A stretch of 64,000 bases of DNA. Origin: Amycolatopsis camponoti. Lineage in GTDB: Bacteria > Actinomycetota > Actinomycetes > Mycobacteriales > Pseudonocardiaceae. The translations under genes were made by a program, and so were the position numbers. The notes beneath the pieces were generated by a model. That model was given only the letters and a program-made list of their open reading frames with translations, was not told where the DNA came from and made no database searches. Of the stretch, positions 55,680 through 63,645 are shown in pieces. Within the stretch, counting starts at the first letter, position 1; each line of letters starts with the position of its first letter. The stretch lies in the NCBI RefSeq assembly GCF_902497555.1, contig NZ_CABVGP010000001.1, forward strand, positions 744,001 to 808,000, given 5' to 3'.

Positions 55680-56501
55680 ATGACATCGACGTACACCTTC
55701 GACGACGGCGTTTCCGTGCGGCGGCTCGGTTTCGGCGCGATGCGGCTCACCGAGTGGGACCACGTGCCTGCCGGTGCCGCGACGGTCGCGCGCCGGGCGG
55801 CCGAGCTCGGCGTGACGTTCTTCGACACGGCCGACGCCTACGACCTGGGGCTGAACGAGGAGTTGCTCGCCGACGCGCTGCACCCGTACGCAGGGCTGTT
55901 CATCGCGACGAAGTGCGGGCACGCGCGCCCGAGCCGGGGCGAATGGGTGCCGCTCGGCCGGCCCGAATACCTGCGGCAGCAGGCGGAACTCTCGCTGCGG
56001 CGCCTGCGCGTCGAGCGCCTCGACCTGCTGCAGCTGCACCGGCTCGACCCGCAGGTGTCGCTCGCCGACCAGATCGGCGCGCTCGCGCGGCTGCGGGACG
56101 AGGGCAAGGTCGCGCGGATCGGGTTGTCCGAGGTCAGCGTCGCGCAGCTGGCCGAAGCGCGGTCCATCGCGCCGATCGAGAGCGTCCAGAACCGGTACAA
56201 CCTGACCGACCGCGCGTCCGACGACGTCCTCGACTACTGCGAGCGCGAAGGAATCGCGTTCGTGCCCTGGCTGCCGATCGCACGCGGCGACCACGCCGCG
56301 GCGGGGGGCGTGCTCGGAAAGGTCGCGGCCGGTCTCGGCGCGACACCCGCCCAGGTGTCGCTCGCCTGGCTGCTGCGCCGGTCGCCGGTGGTGATCCCGA
56401 TTCCCGGCACGTCGTCGGTCGCGCACCTGGAAGAAAACTGCGGCGTCGCGGATATCACGCTTTCCGACGACGATTTCGCGAGGTTGTCCGAGCAGGCGTG
56501 A
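55680..56501 (+). CDS. Aldo/keto reductase
   Basis: 273 residues. Tetrad visible: Asp and Tyr in FFDTADAYDLG, Lys in FIATKCGHA, His in LLQLHRLDP. C-terminal cofactor loop VIPIPGTSSVAHLEEN. NADPH-dependent reductase of carbonyl compounds; substrate unknown. The ATG at 55680 is used over an upstream ATG at 55665. An AT-rich inverted repeat precedes it and a strong hairpin follows. Confidence 0.88.
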   Translation: MTSTYTFDDGVSVRRLGFGAMRLTEWDHVPAGAATVARRAAELGVTFFDTADAYDLGLNEELLADALHPYAGLFIATKCGHARPSRGEWVPLGRPEYLRQQAELSLRRLRVERLDLLQLHRLDPQVSLADQIGALARLRDEGKVARIGLSEVSVAQLAEARSIAPIESVQNRYNLTDRASDDVLDYCEREGIAFVPWLPIARGDHAAAGGVLGKVAAGLGATPAQVSLAWLLRRSPVVIPIPGTSSVAHLEENCGVADITLSDDDFARLSEQA

Positions 56502-56506
56502 AAACG

Positions 56507-56534
56507 GCCCGGCCGCGGTTTCCCGCGGCCGGGC
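56507..56534. terminator. Bidirectional terminator between AKR and the small peptide gene
   Basis: Perfect 12-bp stem GCCCGGCCGCGG / CCGCGGCCGGGC with loop TTTC. It follows the reductase stop by five bases and, on the other strand, the peptide stop by 18 bases. Confidence 0.85.
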
Positions 56535-56552
56535 GTCCGGTTACCGGCTGGA

Positions 56553-56645
56553 TCAGACGAGCCAGCCGAGAACGTGCACCAGGTGGGCCACCGCGCCGGT
56601 CAGGATGTCGTGGCAGTAGTGGGCGTGCTGGGCGAACATCTGCAT
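56553..56645 (-). CDS. 30-residue His-rich small peptide gene
   Basis: Thirty codons from ATG (56645) to TGA, preceded by AAGGAG eight bases upstream, an excellent ribosome site. The peptide starts MQMFAQHAHYCHD and ends GWLV, with five His, one Cys and an amphipathic or membrane-seeking C-terminal half (ILTGAVAHLVHVL). It has its own terminator downstream and a 395-bp regulatory-looking region upstream with a TTGACA box (56732-56737, minus strand). No family recognised. It could be a leaderless antimicrobial, a toxin or holin-like membrane peptide, or a metal-binding peptide. It is real in my judgement because of the ribosome site and isolated transcription unit; function is unknown. Confidence 0.6.
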   Translation of the reverse strand: MQMFAQHAHYCHDILTGAVAHLVHVLGWLV

Positions 56646-57040
56646 GGAATGACTCCTTGATGAATAACTCATGATTTCCCTGGAGAGCTCCCGGTGGGGA
56701 GCGAAATCAGGTTTTCACCACGACGACGAACTGTCAAAAGAGCCATTTCGGGAAGATCCGGTGCCGCGGAATCTTCCCATGCTAAACACGTAATCCCTTC
56801 GTGTTTGACGCGGGGGTGCCCGCTTCGGCGGTCAACCACTGTGGGTAACAACCAGGCGGAATCTCACTGTCGGTAATTCCGACCTTGATCCGGCATCCTG
56901 GGCACTCGCGTAACTCGATCCGGTGATCACCGGCCACGAAAGGTGAGCTGGCGATGATCACCCTTTCGGGTAATCGAACGCAGGAAAAAGGGACGCCGGG
57001 AGCGGTGACCGCCCTGGCGTCCCCTTGCGGGACAAAGGAT
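56646..57040. other. Non-coding region with several inverted repeats
   Basis: No gene supported. Visible structures: GGGAAGAT/ATCTTCCC (56750-56757 and 56771-56778), AAACACG/CGTGTTT (56784-56790 and 56800-56806), a perfect 14-bp palindrome CCGGTGATCACCGG (56920-56933), and the terminator at 56990-57023. The first two lie upstream of the small peptide gene and may be operators. Confidence 0.5.
56990..57023 (-). terminator. Intrinsic terminator of the gabT-DUF3830 operon
   Basis: Stem GGGACGCC / GGCGTCCC with a second internal pairing (GCGGT/ACCGC), followed on the minus strand by a run of five T. Classical Rho-independent form, 18 bases after the DUF3830 stop. Confidence 0.8.
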
Positions 57041-57538
57041 TCAGGCTCGCGCGAACGAGAGCGTCTCGCCTTCGACCCCTCGCAGCCAGAGGTCCTGCGC
57101 GGCCGCCGCCATCTCGGCGAGGCCCTCCTCGATCGTGGCGAACACGTTGCCGGGTACCCAGCCCGCGTCGCCGTTGATCAGCAGGTTGTTGCGCCCGTAG
57201 AAGATCGCGAGGTCGGTCGCGCCCTGGTCGCCGTGCGCCTCGCTGTCCTCTTCGTAGCCGTACGCGGGGTTGCCGATCTCCCAGGCTTCGAAGCCGAAGT
57301 ACACGACGTCGCCGGGGATCGGCGTGATCGTCGGGTTCTCCCGCCCGGGCTTCGGCTCCGCGAACGGCGGCACGAGCGTGTAGACCTCGTTGCGCGCGTA
57401 CTTCGCGTGGTAGGCCGAACCGCTCTGCGGCAGCGCGTCCCACACCGCCTTGCAGGTGCGCGGCGCCTCGTCGTCGAGCAGCCGGGCCCGGCAGGAAACC
57501 CCGCGCTTGTCCAGGGTGATCGTGATGTACCGGGCCAT
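57041..57538 (-). CDS. DUF3830 (cyclophilin-like fold) protein
   Basis: 165 residues, with YITITLDKRGVSCRARLLDDEAPRTCKAVWDALP and EVYTLVPPF, the DUF3830 pattern. The family often lies beside Asp/Glu racemase, maleate isomerase and amidohydrolase genes; its function is unknown. The ATG at 57538 is two bases after the aminotransferase stop, so the two are one operon. The neighbourhood, with two racemase-family genes 5 kb away under the same operator, suggests one catabolic unit. Confidence 0.7.
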   Translation of the reverse strand: MARYITITLDKRGVSCRARLLDDEAPRTCKAVWDALPQSGSAYHAKYARNEVYTLVPPFAEPKPGRENPTITPIPGDVVYFGFEAWEIGNPAYGYEEDSEAHGDQGATDLAIFYGRNNLLINGDAGWVPGNVFATIEEGLAEMAAAAQDLWLRGVEGETLSFARA

Positions 57539-57540
57539 GC

Positions 57541-58797
57541 TCAGCTCCCCGTGACGGACGCGACGACGTCGCCCCAGATGCGCAGCGCGTCGTCGACCTG
57601 CTCGGCGTTGACGACCAGCGGCGGCACCATGCGGACGACGTTCATGTACGGCCCGCAGGTGAGCAGCAGCAGGCCGCTCTTGGCCGCGGTCTGCTGCGCG
57701 GCCGCCGCGGTCGCGGCGTCGGGTTCGCCGTCGGCGGTGGTGAACTCCGAACCGACCAGCAGCCCGAGCCCGCGCACCTCGCCGATCGCCGGTGTCTTGT
57801 CCGCGATCACCCGCGCGCCTTCGACCAGCTGGCGCCCGCGGTCGGCGGCGTTCTCCACCAGGTTCTCCCGCTGGATGACCTCCAGGGTCGCGATCGCCGC
57901 GGCGCACGAGACGGCGTTGCCGCCGTACGTGCCACCCTGCGAACCCGGGAGCGCCTTCGCCATGAGCTCCTGTGAAGCCGCGATGCCCGACAGCGGGAAG
58001 CCGCTGGCCAGGCCCTTCGCGATGAGCACGATGTCGGGGCGGACGTCGAAGTGGTCGTGCCCCCAGAACTTGCCGGTGCGGCCGAAGCCGGTCTGGATCT
58101 CGTCGACGACGAGCAGGATGCCGTGCCGGTCCGCGCGCTCGCGCAGGCCCGCCATGAACTCCGTGTTCGCCGGGACGTAGCCGCCCTCGCCGAGCACGGG
58201 CTCGACGAAGATCGCGGCGGTCTCGTTCGGAGCGGTGACCGTCTGGAACAGGAAGTCCAGCTCGCGCAGCGCGAACTTCGTCGCGGTCTGCTCGTCCCAG
58301 CCGTAGTGGTAGGCGTAGGGGAACGGCGCGACGTGCACGCCCGCCATCAGCGGGCCGATGCCGGCGCTGAACCGCGTTCCCGACGTCGTCATGGTCGCCG
58401 CCGCGACGGTCCGGCCGTGGAAGCCGCCCTGCATGACGATGACGTTCGGGCGCTTCGTCGCCTGCCGCGCGAGCCGCAACGCCGCTTCGACGGCTTCGCT
58501 GCCCGAGTTCGCGTAGAAGAGCGAGTCGAGCCCGCTGGGCAGGACGTCGCCGAGGCGCTCGGTCAGCTCGAGCAGCGGCTTGTGCATCACGGTCGTGTAC
58601 TGCCCGTGGACGAGCTTGCCGATCTGCTCCTGCGCCGCGCGCACGACGTGCGGGTGGCAGTGCCCGGTACTCGTGACGCCGATGCCGGCGGTGAAGTCGA
58701 GGTGGCGTTTGCCGTCGACGTCGTAGAGGTAAACCCCTTCACCGTGGTCGACCACGACGGGCGTTGCCTGCTTGAGCAGCGGAGATAGCTGGGCCAT
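57541..58797 (-). CDS. gabT: Class III aminotransferase, 4-aminobutyrate aminotransferase-like
   Basis: 418 residues. PLP motifs: NSGSEAVEAALRLARQAT, MQGGFHGRT, VVDEIQTGFGRTGKFWG, and the Schiff-base Lys in VLIAKGLASGFPLSG. The ATG at 58797 has AAGGAG upstream. Divergent from the gabD-like gene across an operator-bearing region. Likely converts an omega-amino acid to a semialdehyde for the divergent dehydrogenase. The natural substrate could be GABA, beta-alanine or a longer omega-amino acid. Confidence 0.85.
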   Translation of the reverse strand: MAQLSPLLKQATPVVVDHGEGVYLYDVDGKRHLDFTAGIGVTSTGHCHPHVVRAAQEQIGKLVHGQYTTVMHKPLLELTERLGDVLPSGLDSLFYANSGSEAVEAALRLARQATKRPNVIVMQGGFHGRTVAAATMTTSGTRFSAGIGPLMAGVHVAPFPYAYHYGWDEQTATKFALRELDFLFQTVTAPNETAAIFVEPVLGEGGYVPANTEFMAGLRERADRHGILLVVDEIQTGFGRTGKFWGHDHFDVRPDIVLIAKGLASGFPLSGIAASQELMAKALPGSQGGTYGGNAVSCAAAIATLEVIQRENLVENAADRGRQLVEGARVIADKTPAIGEVRGLGLLVGSEFTTADGEPDAATAAAAQQTAAKSGLLLLTCGPYMNVVRMVPPLVVNAEQVDDALRIWGDVVASVTGS

Positions 58798-58833
58798 GGC
58801 AGCGTGCTCCTTGGTCGGTTGAGCGGGTTGTCG

Positions 58834-58845
58834 ATTGTTGACAAT
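58834..58845. promoter_or_regulatory. GntR-type operator in the gabT/gabD divergent promoter
   Basis: ATTGT-TG-ACAAT, perfect 5-bp arms. It occupies the 17-bp spacer between a -35-like TTGTCG (58828-58833) and a -10-like TAGCAT (58851-58856) for the gabD-like gene. The same ATTGT-N2-ACAAT site recurs at 63608. Confidence 0.75.
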
Positions 58846-58889
58846 ATCCATAGCATGGCCCTCGGGACAACACGTGAGGAGCAGTCGGG

Positions 58890-60353
58890 ATGAGCGCGAG
58901 CACCGAGTCCGGCGTCGTCGAGGCGGTCGGCAAGGAACTGTTCATCGGCGGCAAATGGGTCGCCGCCGAGTCGGGGAAGACGTTCCCGGTGGTGGACCCG
59001 GCCACCGGCAAGGAGCTGTGCCAGGTCGCCGACGCCTCGCCGGCGGACGGCGTCACCGCCCTGGACGCGGCCGTCGCCGCGCAGGCGGACTTCGCGAAGA
59101 TGGCGCCCCGCGAACGCGGCGAGATCCTGCGCCGCGCGTTCGAGCTGCTGATGAAGCGCCAGGATGAGCTCGCCCTGCTCATGACGCTGGAGATGGGCAA
59201 GCCGCTCGCCGAGTCGAAGGGCGAGATCGCCTACGCCGCCGAGTTCTTCCGCTGGTTCGCCGAGGAGGCCGTCCGGATCGACGGCGGCTTCGCGACCGCG
59301 CCGAACGGCGTGGGCCGGTTCCTCATCACGAAGCAGCCGGTCGGGCCGACGATCCTGATCACGCCGTGGAACTTCCCGATGGCGATGGGCACCCGCAAGA
59401 TCGGCCCGGCGGTCGCCGCCGGCTGCACGATGGTGATCAAGCCCGCCGCGCAGACGCCGCTGTCGATGCTGGCGCTGGCGGGCATCCTCGCCGAGGCCGG
59501 GCTGCCGGAGGGTGTCCTCAACGTCCTCACGACCAGCGATTCCGGCGGCGTGATGGAGCCGCTGATCCGCGACGGCCGCGCCCGCAAGCTGTCCTTCACC
59601 GGCTCCACCGGCGTCGGCCGCAAGCTCCTGGAGCAGTGCGCCGACAAGGTGCTGCGGACGTCGATGGAGCTGGGCGGCAACGCGCCGTTCCTGGTCTTCG
59701 ACGACGCCGACATGGACGCGGCCATCGAAGGCGCGATGCAGGCGAAGATGCGCAACATCGGCGAGGCGTGCACCGCGGCCAACCGGTTCTACGTGCAGCG
59801 CGGAGTCGTCGACGAGTTCGCGCGGCGGCTGACCGAGCGGATGCAGGCGCTGCCGATGGGCCGCGGCACCGAGAAGGACGTCGTGGTCGGCCCGCTGATC
59901 GACGACAAGGCCGTCGACAAGGTGACGGAGCTGGTCAAGGACGCCACCGACCGCGGCGCGAAGGTGCTCACCGGCGGCTCCGGAGTCGACGGGCCGGGTC
60001 ACTTCTACCAGGCCACCGTGCTCACCGACGTCCCGCAGGAGGCGCGGCTGACGCACGAGGAGATCTTCGGGCCGGTCGCGCCGATCACGCCGTTCGACAC
60101 CGAGGAAGAAGCGGTGGCGAAGGCGAACGACACCGAGTTCGGCCTGGTCTCCTACGTCTTCACCAGCGACCTCAAGCGGGCGCTGCGCGTCTCCGAAGCT
60201 CTGGAGGCCGGGATGATCGGGCTCAACCAGGGCATCGTGTCGAACCCGGCGGCGCCGTTCGGCGGGATCAAGCAGTCCGGCCTCGGCCGCGAAGGCGGCT
60301 CGGTCGGCATCGAGGAGTTCCTGGAGATCAAGTACATCGCGGTGGCCCTGTGA
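58890..60353 (+). CDS. gabD: NAD(P)-dependent succinate-semialdehyde dehydrogenase-like ALDH
   Basis: 487 residues. ALDH motifs: TPWNFPMAMGTRKIGPAVAA, the glycine turn SFTGSTGVGRKLL, catalytic Glu in MELGGNAPFLVF, and the Cys in NIGEACTAANRFYV. It oxidises the semialdehyde made by the divergent aminotransferase to the acid. The ATG at 58890 follows GAGGAG. The stop overlaps the GTG of the following dehydrogenase by four bases. Confidence 0.9.
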   Translation: MSASTESGVVEAVGKELFIGGKWVAAESGKTFPVVDPATGKELCQVADASPADGVTALDAAVAAQADFAKMAPRERGEILRRAFELLMKRQDELALLMTLEMGKPLAESKGEIAYAAEFFRWFAEEAVRIDGGFATAPNGVGRFLITKQPVGPTILITPWNFPMAMGTRKIGPAVAAGCTMVIKPAAQTPLSMLALAGILAEAGLPEGVLNVLTTSDSGGVMEPLIRDGRARKLSFTGSTGVGRKLLEQCADKVLRTSMELGGNAPFLVFDDADMDAAIEGAMQAKMRNIGEACTAANRFYVQRGVVDEFARRLTERMQALPMGRGTEKDVVVGPLIDDKAVDKVTELVKDATDRGAKVLTGGSGVDGPGHFYQATVLTDVPQEARLTHEEIFGPVAPITPFDTEEEAVAKANDTEFGLVSYVFTSDLKRALRVSEALEAGMIGLNQGIVSNPAAPFGGIKQSGLGREGGSVGIEEFLEIKYIAVAL

Positions 60354-61408
60354 CGGCGTACCGCATCGCGAGCATCCCCGGCGACGGGATCGGCGTGGAC
60401 GTCACGGTCGAGGCCCGCAAGGTCCTCGACCGCGCGTCCGCGCAGTTCGGCTTTTCGCTGGAGTGGACGGAGTTCGACTGGAGCTGCGAGCGGTACGCGC
60501 AGGCCGGGTCGATGATGCCGGACGACGGCGTCGAGCAGCTCTCGGCGTTCGACGGGATCCTGCTCGGCGCGGTCGGCTTCCCCGGCGTCCCGGACCACGT
60601 TTCGTTGTGGGGCTTGCTGATCCCGCTGCGGCGCGCGTTCCAGCAGTACGTCAACCTGCGCCCGGTGCGGCTGCTGCCGGGCACGACGTCCGTGCTGGCC
60701 GGGCGGAAGGCCGAGGAGCTGGAGCTGGTGATCGTCCGCGAGAACTCCGAGGGGGAGTACTCCGCGATCGGCGGCCGGCACAACGCCGGGCGGCCGGACG
60801 AGTTCGTGCTGCAGGAGTCGGTCTTCACGCGCGTCGGCGTTTCGCGGATCATCCGGTACGCCTTCGAGCTGGCGCGGACGCGGTCTTCGCGCGTGTGCTC
60901 GGCGACGAAGTCCAACGGGCTCATCCACTCGATGCCCTTCTGGGACGAGATCTTCGCCGAGGTCGGGGCCGAGTACCCCGATGTCCACAGTGAACAGATG
61001 CACGTGGATGCCTTGGCGGCGCGGATGGTCCAGGCGCCGGACCGGCTCGACGTCATCGTGGGGTCGAACCTCTTCGGCGACATCCTGAGCGATCTCGCGG
61101 CCGCGATCACCGGCGGGCTCGGCATGGCGCCATCCGGCAACATCAACCCATCGGGTGAACATCCGTCGATGTTCGAGGCGGTCCACGGGAGCGCTCCGGA
61201 CATCGCGGGGCAGGGCATCGCCAACCCCGTGGCGCAGATCCTGGCGGCCGCGATGCTGGTCGAACACCTGGGTGAAACCGTTGCCGCGCAAGCGATCCGA
61301 GCCGCGGTGGACCGGGTGCTCGACGAGGGCCGCGTACGCACCCCGGACCTCGGCGGCACGGATACCACAGAACGGCTCGGCACGGCGGTGGCCGAAGCGC
61401 TGGGCTGA
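60350..61408 (+). CDS. Tartrate/isopropylmalate-family decarboxylating dehydrogenase
   Basis: 352 residues. N-terminal RIASIPGDGIGVDVTVEA, substrate loop region LRPVRLLPG, VRENSEGEYSAIGG, KSNGLIHSMPFWDE and the metal-binding signature DVIVGSNLFGDILSDLAAAI. It belongs to the tartrate dehydrogenase/D-malate dehydrogenase branch, because it lacks clear LeuB features and is not near leucine genes. It oxidatively decarboxylates a 2-hydroxy diacid. Overlaps the ALDH by four bases, so it is co-translated with it. Confidence 0.85.
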   Translation: MTAYRIASIPGDGIGVDVTVEARKVLDRASAQFGFSLEWTEFDWSCERYAQAGSMMPDDGVEQLSAFDGILLGAVGFPGVPDHVSLWGLLIPLRRAFQQYVNLRPVRLLPGTTSVLAGRKAEELELVIVRENSEGEYSAIGGRHNAGRPDEFVLQESVFTRVGVSRIIRYAFELARTRSSRVCSATKSNGLIHSMPFWDEIFAEVGAEYPDVHSEQMHVDALAARMVQAPDRLDVIVGSNLFGDILSDLAAAITGGLGMAPSGNINPSGEHPSMFEAVHGSAPDIAGQGIANPVAQILAAAMLVEHLGETVAAQAIRAAVDRVLDEGRVRTPDLGGTDTTERLGTAVAEALG

Positions 61409-61469
61409 GTTTTTGTCGGTGCCCTCCGGCACGGTGGTCCCCAGTCCACCGAGGGGGAGGAGCCCACCG

Positions 61470-61934
61470 ATGTGCGTCGAATGCGAGAACCCGGACAGAT
61501 CCGGTTACCTGGAACGGCTTCGTGACGGAGTGGCCGACCGGGGCTGGCTCGTGCAGGGGGTCGAGAGCGGCGGGTCGTACCCGCCATGGGCCTACACGAT
61601 CGGCCTGAGCGGGTACGGCCTGCCCGAGCTGGTCGTGACCGGTCTGCCGGTGCCGGAGGCCGCCGGGCTGCTGAACGACCTGGCCGCCCACTCCCTGCAC
61701 GATTCGCCGCCGTCGCCGGGCGAACGCGTCCCGCTGCGAAGCGGCATGGTGATCGAGGCGGTCCCGCTGGCGGAGCCGTCGGCGCACCTGATCTTCGCGG
61801 TTGCGTTGTACGGCTCGGAAATCCGCGCGCTCCAACTGGTCCACGCGGACTCACAGGGGCGCTTCCCGTGGTCCGCGGACTACCGCGACGGCCGCGGCGG
61901 CCAGCCGGTCCTGGGAGCTCGCCATGGCGATTAG
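61470..61934 (+). CDS. DUF4262 domain protein
   Basis: 154 residues: MCVECENPDRSGYLERLRDG, PPWAYTIGLSGYGLPELVVTGLP, typical DUF4262. Function unknown. The ATG at 61470 follows GGGGGAGGAG. It stands 61 bases after the tartrate-type dehydrogenase and is probably a separate unit; its end faces the GntR gene. The 184 bases between hold no gene I can support. Confidence 0.75.
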   Translation: MCVECENPDRSGYLERLRDGVADRGWLVQGVESGGSYPPWAYTIGLSGYGLPELVVTGLPVPEAAGLLNDLAAHSLHDSPPSPGERVPLRSGMVIEAVPLAEPSAHLIFAVALYGSEIRALQLVHADSQGRFPWSADYRDGRGGQPVLGARHGD

Positions 61935-62118
61935 CTGCGGGTGCTCTCCGCCGTCCAACTGCTTCCCGATACCCGTGCGGGCCGTCCACGTACGCCTGCC
62001 GGCCGACCCGGAACCCGAGCCGGTCGTCCAAGTGCGACTGCCGCCCCGGCGGCGGGTGCACGCGCCTGTCTACCGGTCACGCGCGTGGGCCGTCAGGCCG
62101 CGGCTGCCGGAGCTTCGC

Positions 62119-62838
62119 TCACGCGTTGCCCGGCACCGGCGGGACGTGCCCCTCGATGAGGCTCGTCCCCGGCGCGAGGCGCTGAACCGCGTCCTCCATG
62201 TGGGAGTCGAGAAGGGCAAGCGCCGTTTCCTCGTCGCCGTCGCGCAGGGCTTGGATGAGTTTCGTGTGCTCCTCGACTCGTTCCTCGACCCGCTGATAAG
62301 TGCTCTGCAACGCGGTCAGGCACATCCGCGTCTCGATGAGGAGGGTCCGGGCCATCCGGACGAGCCGCTTGCTGCCGGATGCGTTGATGAGGGCCTCGTG
62401 GAACCTGAGGTCAGCGGTGGAGAGCGCGCTCGGGTCGTCTTCACTCGCGGCCGTCGCCATCTCCGCGACGGTCTGTTCGAGCAAGTCGGCGATCCGGGCG
62501 CGGTCCCCGCCGCGCACCGCACGGATCATCGCGGCCCGTTCGATCGCCGATCGAGCTGCATAGATGTCGTAGACGTCGCCGGGCTCGAGGTCGATCACGA
62601 AGAGCCCGCGGTGCCGTTCGCTGCGGAGGAGCCCTTCGGACACGAGATGCTGCATGGCCTCCCGGAGTGGCCCCCGTGACACCTGGAACCGGGACGCCAG
62701 CTCGGTCTCGCCGAGCTGGGTCCCGGGCGGGAGTGCGCCGGTCATGATCGCGTCGCGCAGCTGACGCGCGATGACCGCGGCCGTCGACTCGCGGCTGACC
62801 GGTTCGATCTCGGGCAGCATGCCCGGTGGCAGGGCCAT
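62119..62838 (-). CDS. GntR-family regulator, FCD subgroup
   Basis: 239 residues. Winged helix-turn-helix at about 20-80 (IARQLRDAIMTGALPPGTQLGETELASRFQVSRGPLREAM), then an all-helical FCD ligand domain with metal-binding Asp/His residues (DLRFHEALINASGSKRL; later His in EEHTKLIQALRDGD). The ATG at 62838 is one base from the end of the racemase-like gene, so it is in that operon. Likely binds the ATTGT-N2-ACAAT sites at 58834 and 63608, and a dicarboxylate is the probable ligand (inference). Confidence 0.9.
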   Translation of the reverse strand: MALPPGMLPEIEPVSRESTAAVIARQLRDAIMTGALPPGTQLGETELASRFQVSRGPLREAMQHLVSEGLLRSERHRGLFVIDLEPGDVYDIYAARSAIERAAMIRAVRGGDRARIADLLEQTVAEMATAASEDDPSALSTADLRFHEALINASGSKRLVRMARTLLIETRMCLTALQSTYQRVEERVEEHTKLIQALRDGDEETALALLDSHMEDAVQRLAPGTSLIEGHVPPVPGNA

Positions 62839-62839
62839 G

Positions 62840-63586
62840 TCACGCGCTCCCGTCCGGCAGGTGCCGGAACAACGCGCCGAGGGATCGGACGAGCCGGTGC
62901 CGTCCGGTCAGGCGCAGGCCTTCCCAGACCGTCACCTGGTTGGCGGTCAGCACCGGCTTCTTGAGGGCGGCTTCGACGATGTTGATCTCCTGGAGCGTCC
63001 GCATCGCGGTGTCGGGCACCAGCACCGCGTCGGCGTCCGGGTGGTCGTTGCGCACGGCGAGCTCGACGACGGCTTCCGACGTCATCGCGCCGACCTCGGC
63101 GGCCGTGACGATGTCGGCGCTGGCCATCGAGACGACCTCGATGCCGCCGGCCTTGAGGAAGTCCACGAACAGCCGGGCGATGTCGTCCGGGTAGCTGGCC
63201 GCGACGGCGACCCGCTTGACGTCCAGGGCACGTGCGGCGTGCACGAACGCGAAGGAGGTGCTGGAGGCCGGGACTCCGGCGACGGCGGCGAGACGGTCGG
63301 CCTGGTCGCGGGCGCCGTCCCAGCCGTAGACGAAGCTGCCGCTGGTGCAGGCCCAGACGACCGCGTCCGGCTCGTGCTTCTTGAGCAGGGCGGCGCCGTC
63401 GGCGAGGCGGGCCTCGCTGCCGAGGTCCAGCAGTTCGGCGACCGCGTGCTTGTCGGTGCCGTAGATGTGCTCGACCGCGAGGCGGATGTCGCCCTCGTCG
63501 GCGGCCGCGCCGCCGAGCAGCTGCTCGGCCAGCGGGTAGTCGTCTTCGGCCGCGTGGTCGGGGTAGATGAAGCCGATGGTGGTCAC
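62840..63586 (-). CDS. Asp/Glu racemase / maleate isomerase family protein (copy 2)
   Basis: 248 residues. Strand TTIGFIYPDHAAEDDYPL, first catalytic Cys region VVWACTSGSFVYG, KRVAVAASYPDDIARLF, and in the C-terminal half LVPDTAMRTL, where the second Cys of typical racemases is absent (Asp-Thr). One-Cys members include arylmalonate decarboxylase-like and other decarboxylating enzymes, so racemization is unlikely. The GTG at 63586 has GGAGG upstream and lies downstream of the promoter and operator; a longer form from 63649 would overlap the operator. Confidence 0.75.
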   Translation of the reverse strand: MTTIGFIYPDHAAEDDYPLAEQLLGGAAADEGDIRLAVEHIYGTDKHAVAELLDLGSEARLADGAALLKKHEPDAVVWACTSGSFVYGWDGARDQADRLAAVAGVPASSTSFAFVHAARALDVKRVAVAASYPDDIARLFVDFLKAGGIEVVSMASADIVTAAEVGAMTSEAVVELAVRNDHPDADAVLVPDTAMRTLQEINIVEAALKKPVLTANQVTVWEGLRLTGRHRLVRSLGALFRHLPDGSA

Positions 63587-63607
63587 GAAACCTCCGGAGG
63601 GGCGCAA

Positions 63608-63619
63608 ATTGTCGACAAT
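63608..63619. promoter_or_regulatory. GntR-type operator over the promoter of the racemase-GntR operon
   Basis: ATTGTCGACAAT, a perfect 12-bp palindrome. On the minus strand it overlaps the -10 (GACAAT) of a promoter with -35 TTGACC (63631-63636) and a 17-bp spacer, giving a simple repression layout. Confidence 0.78.
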
Positions 63620-63645
63620 CCTAGAGGTAAGGTCAAGGAAAACCT

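Noticed and set aside
56694..56876. 60-codon plus-strand frame opposite the small peptide's upstream region
   Set aside because: Basic product without motif, poor ribosome site, overlaps inverted repeats.
56954..57040. ATG with AAAGGTGAG upstream at 56954, beginning a plus-strand frame
   Set aside because: Runs through the terminator hairpin and then antisense to DUF3830 and gabT; not credible as a gene.
61924..62118. Possible small Cys-containing start (MAISCGCSPPSNC) overlapping the DUF4262 stop
   Set aside because: The frame has no stop before running more than 500 bases antisense to the GntR gene and becomes Arg/Pro-rich.
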